In this document: in pieces, positions 33,195 to 37,778 of the stretch
Layout: every line of letters starts with the position of its first letter
Numbering within the stretch: the stretch's first letter is position 1
NCBI GenBank assembly: GCA_034696485.1
Contig: JAQIWT010000083.1
Span: forward strand, 1-37,778
DNA: 37,778 nucleotides
Direction of reading: 5' to 3'
Source of the DNA: Isohypsibius dastychi
Taxonomy: Eukaryota > Tardigrada > Eutardigrada > Parachela > Isohypsibiidae
Translations under genes and position numbers: made by a program
Notes under the pieces: model-generated
The model's database searches: none
The model's input: only the letters and a program-made list of their open reading frames with translations
Told to the model about the DNA's origin: nothing

Positions 33195-36100
33195 TCAAAT
33201 ATCAAGCGTGCTATACCGCAGTTTTAAATACCGATCTTGCATAATAGCTACATCTTTTTTCATGCTGCTCAACCTTCTTTCCAAAGACTGTAAATCGGCG
33301 TCTATGGCTTTCCTGTTCAGATCAACGCTGTTCTCCGGGGTCAAAGATTCCACAGAGACACGAGCAGTAGAGTGATTCAAAAGCGGCGCAGTTTCTTCCC
33401 CGTCTTCCTCCTGAATCGTTTCCGGTCTTTTAGCTGAGACTCTCTTCTCCATTTGCAAGAGATTATTGTATTTCTCCTGCATTCTCGCAACATCGGAATT
33501 GACGGACATCAACTTTGACTCCAAAGACTTCACATCCAAATCCACAATTCGACTGGACCCGGCTGATGCCGTAACCTTGCCCCTCAAAGGTGGTTGGAAT
33601 TCCCAGTCAGCCCGCTAAAATCAGTCGCTATTATCACAAAACGGATTCTAAAAAAATCGCCCAGTTACCCGGAGAGCGAAGATCTGATCGGAAGACATGA
33701 CCTCCAGCGTTTCAGGAGGATTGCAGAGCACATAGCGCTTTGTGGAACTTGAATCAAGTAACCGGAATAGTCCGAGGACAACAAGGCCGTATGAGACTAG
33801 CGCATCCACAAATAAGCCACCGTAGAACGAACCCTACAGAAAACGCAATATTGAGTTTTTTGTGAATAACCCAGCTGTATAATTGGTCTCTGGCTCGCGT
33901 CAAAAATAAAAAAGTCAAGCGAATACTTTTCTTATCTTTTCGTTTAACATCGATTGTGCTTACCGCATGTATAGCCAATGGTCCATTTTCTACTGCAATC
34001 TGAATGACAGACACCTGGTCCGTGTTTTCTTTTTTCTTCGAAATGTTTTCGCCCCCGATGAGACCGGCACCTTCCGCTAGAATACGTTCCAGTTCCAACG
34101 AAGCGCCACCGAGAATGATAGTGTTGATCACTTTGATGATGGTGGGATTGAAGAACGATGTAATCGTCAATAAATCCAAAACGCTCCCACCGAATGCGCG
34201 TCCGCCCGCATACGGTTGTGTCAGATAAAAAGCGGTTCCCGGTAGATCCTCGTCTTCGTCGTCCAAAAAGGCCACATTAGATTCCTTCGCTAAATTCAGA
34301 TACCAAAATCACCATAGCTCAGTAGGAACAGGTCATCGGTGTCCATCGCTCACCTAAATCAGTGATAAGCGGAACATCGTTGCCGACTTTCCGATCTGGT
34401 TTGAATTCAGATTCAAACAACGAACTGGTGCTCGAGGGTTCTCCCGCAATTTTCAAGGTTCCTTGTTGGCCTATATCTCGCTCAGCTTCTGAAAACCTCA
34501 TAGCCCGGACATTCAGTGTTGCAAGAATAACCCCTTTATCGAGCATTGATGGATCCGTGACCTTTTCACCGGTGCTCGATGCGCCAAGTATCACGCACTA
34601 CATTAATAAAAAAAAATCTTAGCGAATGTAAAATTTCATGTGTAAGCGACTCACCATTCTGCAAGTGTTCAGCTGGACAGTTCGCAAATCTGAGCGATTC
34701 AGCGCGGTACCCTAAACGTTCAATAATCGCGATACCTGATATTTAGACAGCCGCGATATGTTCAAACTTACCTTAACAATACAAATTTTCGGAAGGTTGT
34801 ACAAATATTTCCATTCTTTCTCAAGAAATTTCGGATCGCCGAGAATGACGATCTCTTTCAAATCAACGAACGGTATCACGCTTGACCGGAGTGGTAGCAC
34901 GAAGCTCGCCAGACCAAGTATCTGGGAGTTTGGCTGCGACAAAACGCAAACCACAATATGATCCCGAAAATACCGCGCTCTGAATAACTCTGTCATCAAT
35001 GTGAAACACGTGCAAAGAAAGTAATCTTTCTTACGCCGCTTCTTTTCGAGTCTTCAAAAAAAATCATTTAAATGAAAATCGCTATAAACACTTTCGGCAA
35101 TAATCAACTGATAATCACCTTGATCACACTTCCGATTGGTCTAGCCGGTGTCCAGTAAAACATACCAGTTGAATCATAGGTGCATTGAACATTTGCACTA
35201 CCAGCTGCAGTGGTAGCTGTCGTTTGTGAATCGTCGTCGGCACTGATGATGCTCGTGTCTTCCTCTTCTTGTTTTTTGGCCAATTGCTCCATGCTGCCAG
35301 ATGGGCTATGTTATAATATGACAGTTAAAAAAAGACAGGTAGCCATAATAATTTACATAATAATTACTGTACATACGTGTTCGGATATTGACAAATGTAG
35401 GAATATATTTTAGCTTCGACTCCAGTTTCGTTGATCTTCGAAATTGTCCGGGCCAACACTGATGATTGAGCAGCGAGTTCCTTCAGGGTACTCAGTCCTT
35501 CCAGCAGTCCCTTTGTTTCTGAATAAAAGAAACTCTTCATTATTGAATGACCTCATGCTTTATATTAAGGAAAACTGAAACTGAGAATATCCCTTTACCC
35601 ATCTGACAGCTGCATTTCTGAATCAGCCGAGCGTCTTCAATGCCCATGTGGCATCTGGTGCAGTAATATTGAGCTCTTCAAAAAAATCAACGATCACCCC
35701 GAAACTTAGTCCAGAAACTGGTTGGTTTACCGATCAACCTCACTTGTCGAGTCTGCAATGAAATATCCAACAGTCCCTTCCATGACGATACTAGTCGGCT
35801 TAGGATTTATCATAGGAAATGAGCATGAATCCTTAGGGTTGTCTTGGATGGCCAGTAGTACTATTTTCAATCTTCTATAGCAGAACTCGCATGCCTGCGT
35901 GAATGTCATTCCAACAAACGCTTCGCTAAACGGCCGACAGTATAATTCGAGAGCACTGCCTCTTTCATAATGCTCCAAATGTTTCTCCTTTTCGCGATAC
36001 TAAATATAAAGAAAATCAGTGTAAATCAGTTTTGAAAGTTAAAAGGTCATGTAAGGTATTGGGTCAATGCTTCGGTTAAATATTCACATTAAACTGTCAG

Positions 36101-37778
36101 GGCAGTAATATCGAAACTGGTTCTTGAAATATTTATATACCTTTTTCTGGGAGTCAAACGATCGGGTTGTAAAGAAGTTCGCCATCAAAGTCGAAAACCC
36201 TGGCGCCAAACAGCTCTGTGCCAATAAACCCAGCCTCAGTTCCGCCACTGCAATTACATCGAAATTAAATCCTTTCACACCATCATTATTAAACACTTAT
36301 TAACTCACAGCATATAACAATATCCCCGTGGTTCTCAGGTTTCCAGCTAGGAATGTTTTGAAGATAGGCCTTAAAAACACATCCGGTTGCCAATTATGCC
36401 AAAACTGCCAAACCGGTTGTCTCACTTTATTGTGATATTGCGCGAGCTGGACGATGATCTGGGTGTCATCTTTGTAGTTCTTCAACGACACTACACGCAT
36501 TATATCTGAAAGAATAGCATTTCACGTGAAACGTCAGCAATTAATTTATTTTTTACTGAGTTTTAATATCGCACAACTTACTTGCCGCATCATGAGCATC
36601 CCCATCGCTTGCTGCCCTGTCCGCTGAAAAAACAAACATATTCTAGATGTTTTGGAAACCAAGTTTCTCGACAAGAGATCGACTGCTTTAAATTAATACG
36701 TGTGAGTTGAACTTACCTAAAATCAACACGGCTTTTGCATCTGCAATTTGAACACGATTCAAATCCTTAATGTTCATCACGGTTCCTCGCAGATAATCCA
36801 GTTTAGTGAAATAACGCTCCTGAAGGATTTGCATGTCTTCGTCCGGTCTGTCTCTGAAAATTAGATACTGGTGGTTCAGTTGACTTTTTGACTTATCCGA
36901 TATACTCTGATAGAATGACGATCTTGAAAAATTCGGATGTATCGCGATCCGGGTGCTGCAACAACGGAAATCAGGCAAGGACAAAAATTAATCAAGTTCC
37001 AAATTGTTTTGGCACAGAATTTCAAACTTGACTCTGACTTACGTACATAAAACTCTTTCAAGAAAGTCTCCATAGAACTAGCGGTTATTTGCTGACCGCA
37101 TACTACTATGTGGCTGCAATATTTCTCGTGAAATGGCGTTAATCCAGCAAGATACTGCAATGTCGACTCACATGAACATTCGGGATAAAGTATAGCTGGA
37201 AAGCAATGTCTGCAAATTGGTGAACAACATAAATCAAGACACCCGTACTCTTTGTCATAATCAGGTTTGATCTTGAACCGAGCCACAATTTGCGGTATGG
37301 CTTGACCAACGATTCCCTGAAAACAACAGATTAATGAGCCTAAAAATTTTATGAGTAAACCAGTAATTAATAAGTACACGTGGTATTAATTACCAAAGCG
37401 AGAATCTGGAAAGCGTAAATGATTACGCGGCCCATCATAGTGTGCATCCGCATCATACTCAGGTCCAGCAACGTAATGCGTCCGTAAACATATAAAAAAC
37501 ATCGCCAGAAAATGATGTTCTGACCGTTGTACAATGGTACTCCATCTTTTGGATCGTAGAGAAAAGGATCACCCAAGTTCTCCACCTGAAATTATGCTAA
37601 TTCGAATATGATTTGATTCAACTAGACCGCAATTTCAAAAAGCGTTAACAACTACCTATCTGTCAGATTTGATACTTACCAAATGCAGAAATCCTGCTGC
37701 AATCATCATAACGCCGAAAACAAGAACGATGAGCCTTATAAGGCGGACGGTATTCACTGATTTTATTATCCGGCGATA
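33195..37778 (-). CDS. SLO1-like: Slo/BK-like channel with altered pore filter (5' end outside window)
   Basis: The window starts inside S5 ([20 protein letters not shown]) and runs to the stop at 33195. S5 ends [13 protein letters not shown], as in BK. The pore exon (37393-37586) keeps FWRC and the S6 start GR at BK spacing, but the filter position reads LLDLSM instead of TVGYGD. S6 ends [12 protein letters not shown]1: [103 protein letters not shown]2: [29 protein letters not shown], and the Ca2+-bowl [12 protein letters not shown] with YLTQPYAGG. The tail after [14 protein letters not shown] has two heptad-rich segments ([40 protein letters not shown]), likely coiled coil. The fold is certain; K+ conduction is doubtful. 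Confidence 0.92.

Noticed and set aside
36300-36500. Direct read-through of the Slo exon after YHNK as coding
   Set aside because: Splicing out about 36370-36425 gives [19 protein letters not shown], which matches BK; the read-through does not.
37121-37320. Cys-rich stretch ([15 protein letters not shown]) read as a novel insert before RCK1
   Set aside because: A GT..AG intron of about 124 nt joins KEYG directly to HIVVCG, the BK-like order, so the Cys-rich stretch is probably intronic.

Overview
The window is a compact metazoan nuclear segment, about 43% GC by eye. It holds some 14 protein-coding genes in 37.8 kb, cut by short introns of mostly 45-125 nt with GT..AG ends. The gene set is animal: NECAP, UBE2J2, DHCR24, COQ9, glomulin, a P5B ATPase, an NKRF-type protein, ERCC6/CSB, THUMPD1, FHIP and a Slo-family channel. 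I cannot fix the phylum. High gene density, tiny introns and head-to-tail gene runs suggest a small-genome invertebrate such as a tardigrade, nematode or rotifer. DHCR24 argues against insects and flatworms. There is no sign of bacterial DNA, rRNA, tRNA, CRISPR or an intact transposon.

Layout. 1-634: leader with short tandem repeats and a C-run/G-run palindrome. 635-1778 (+): NECAP endocytic adaptor. 2054-3489 (-): UBE2J2-like membrane-anchored E2. 4133-6490 (-): DHCR24 sterol reductase. 6587-7033 (-): small one-TM protein just upstream of DHCR24. 7473-8405 (-): secreted, probably GPI-anchored PEBP with an apparent frameshift or cryptic intron. 8914-9956 (-): COQ9 with no visible start codon. 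10137-11870 (-): glomulin, intron-free. 12693-18523 (-): P5B ATPase. 19266-22626 (-): NKRF-like XRN2-binding protein. 22948-23348 (+): doubtful small gene. 23351-27573 (-): ERCC6/CSB. 27844-28962 (+): THUMPD1, divergent from ERCC6. 29114-32249 (-): FHIP-family endosome adaptor. 33195-37778 (-, 5' end outside): Slo/BK-like channel.

Most genes are unrelated housekeeping functions: membrane traffic (NECAP, FHIP), ER quality control and sterols (UBE2J2, DHCR24), mitochondrial ubiquinone (COQ9), ubiquitin ligase control (glomulin), endolysosomal transport (P5B ATPase), RNA processing (NKRF-like, THUMPD1) and DNA repair (CSB). Ten annotated minus-strand genes sit head to tail between 2 and 32 kb, interrupted by the plus-strand THUMPD1 and a doubtful plus-strand ORF. 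Two pairs are close enough to consider polycistronic transcription: glomulin/COQ9 and small-TM/DHCR24.

The most striking observation is the Slo-like gene. S5, S6 and both RCK domains, including an acidic Ca2+-bowl segment, are clearly BK-like and align without gaps. The position of the K+ selectivity filter (TVGYGD in BK) instead reads LLDLSM, and no other pore exon lies between the flanking exons. It looks like a pore-dead Slo homologue that keeps its calcium-sensing gating ring. All coordinates and exon joins were read by eye and not confirmed with transcripts or database searches.
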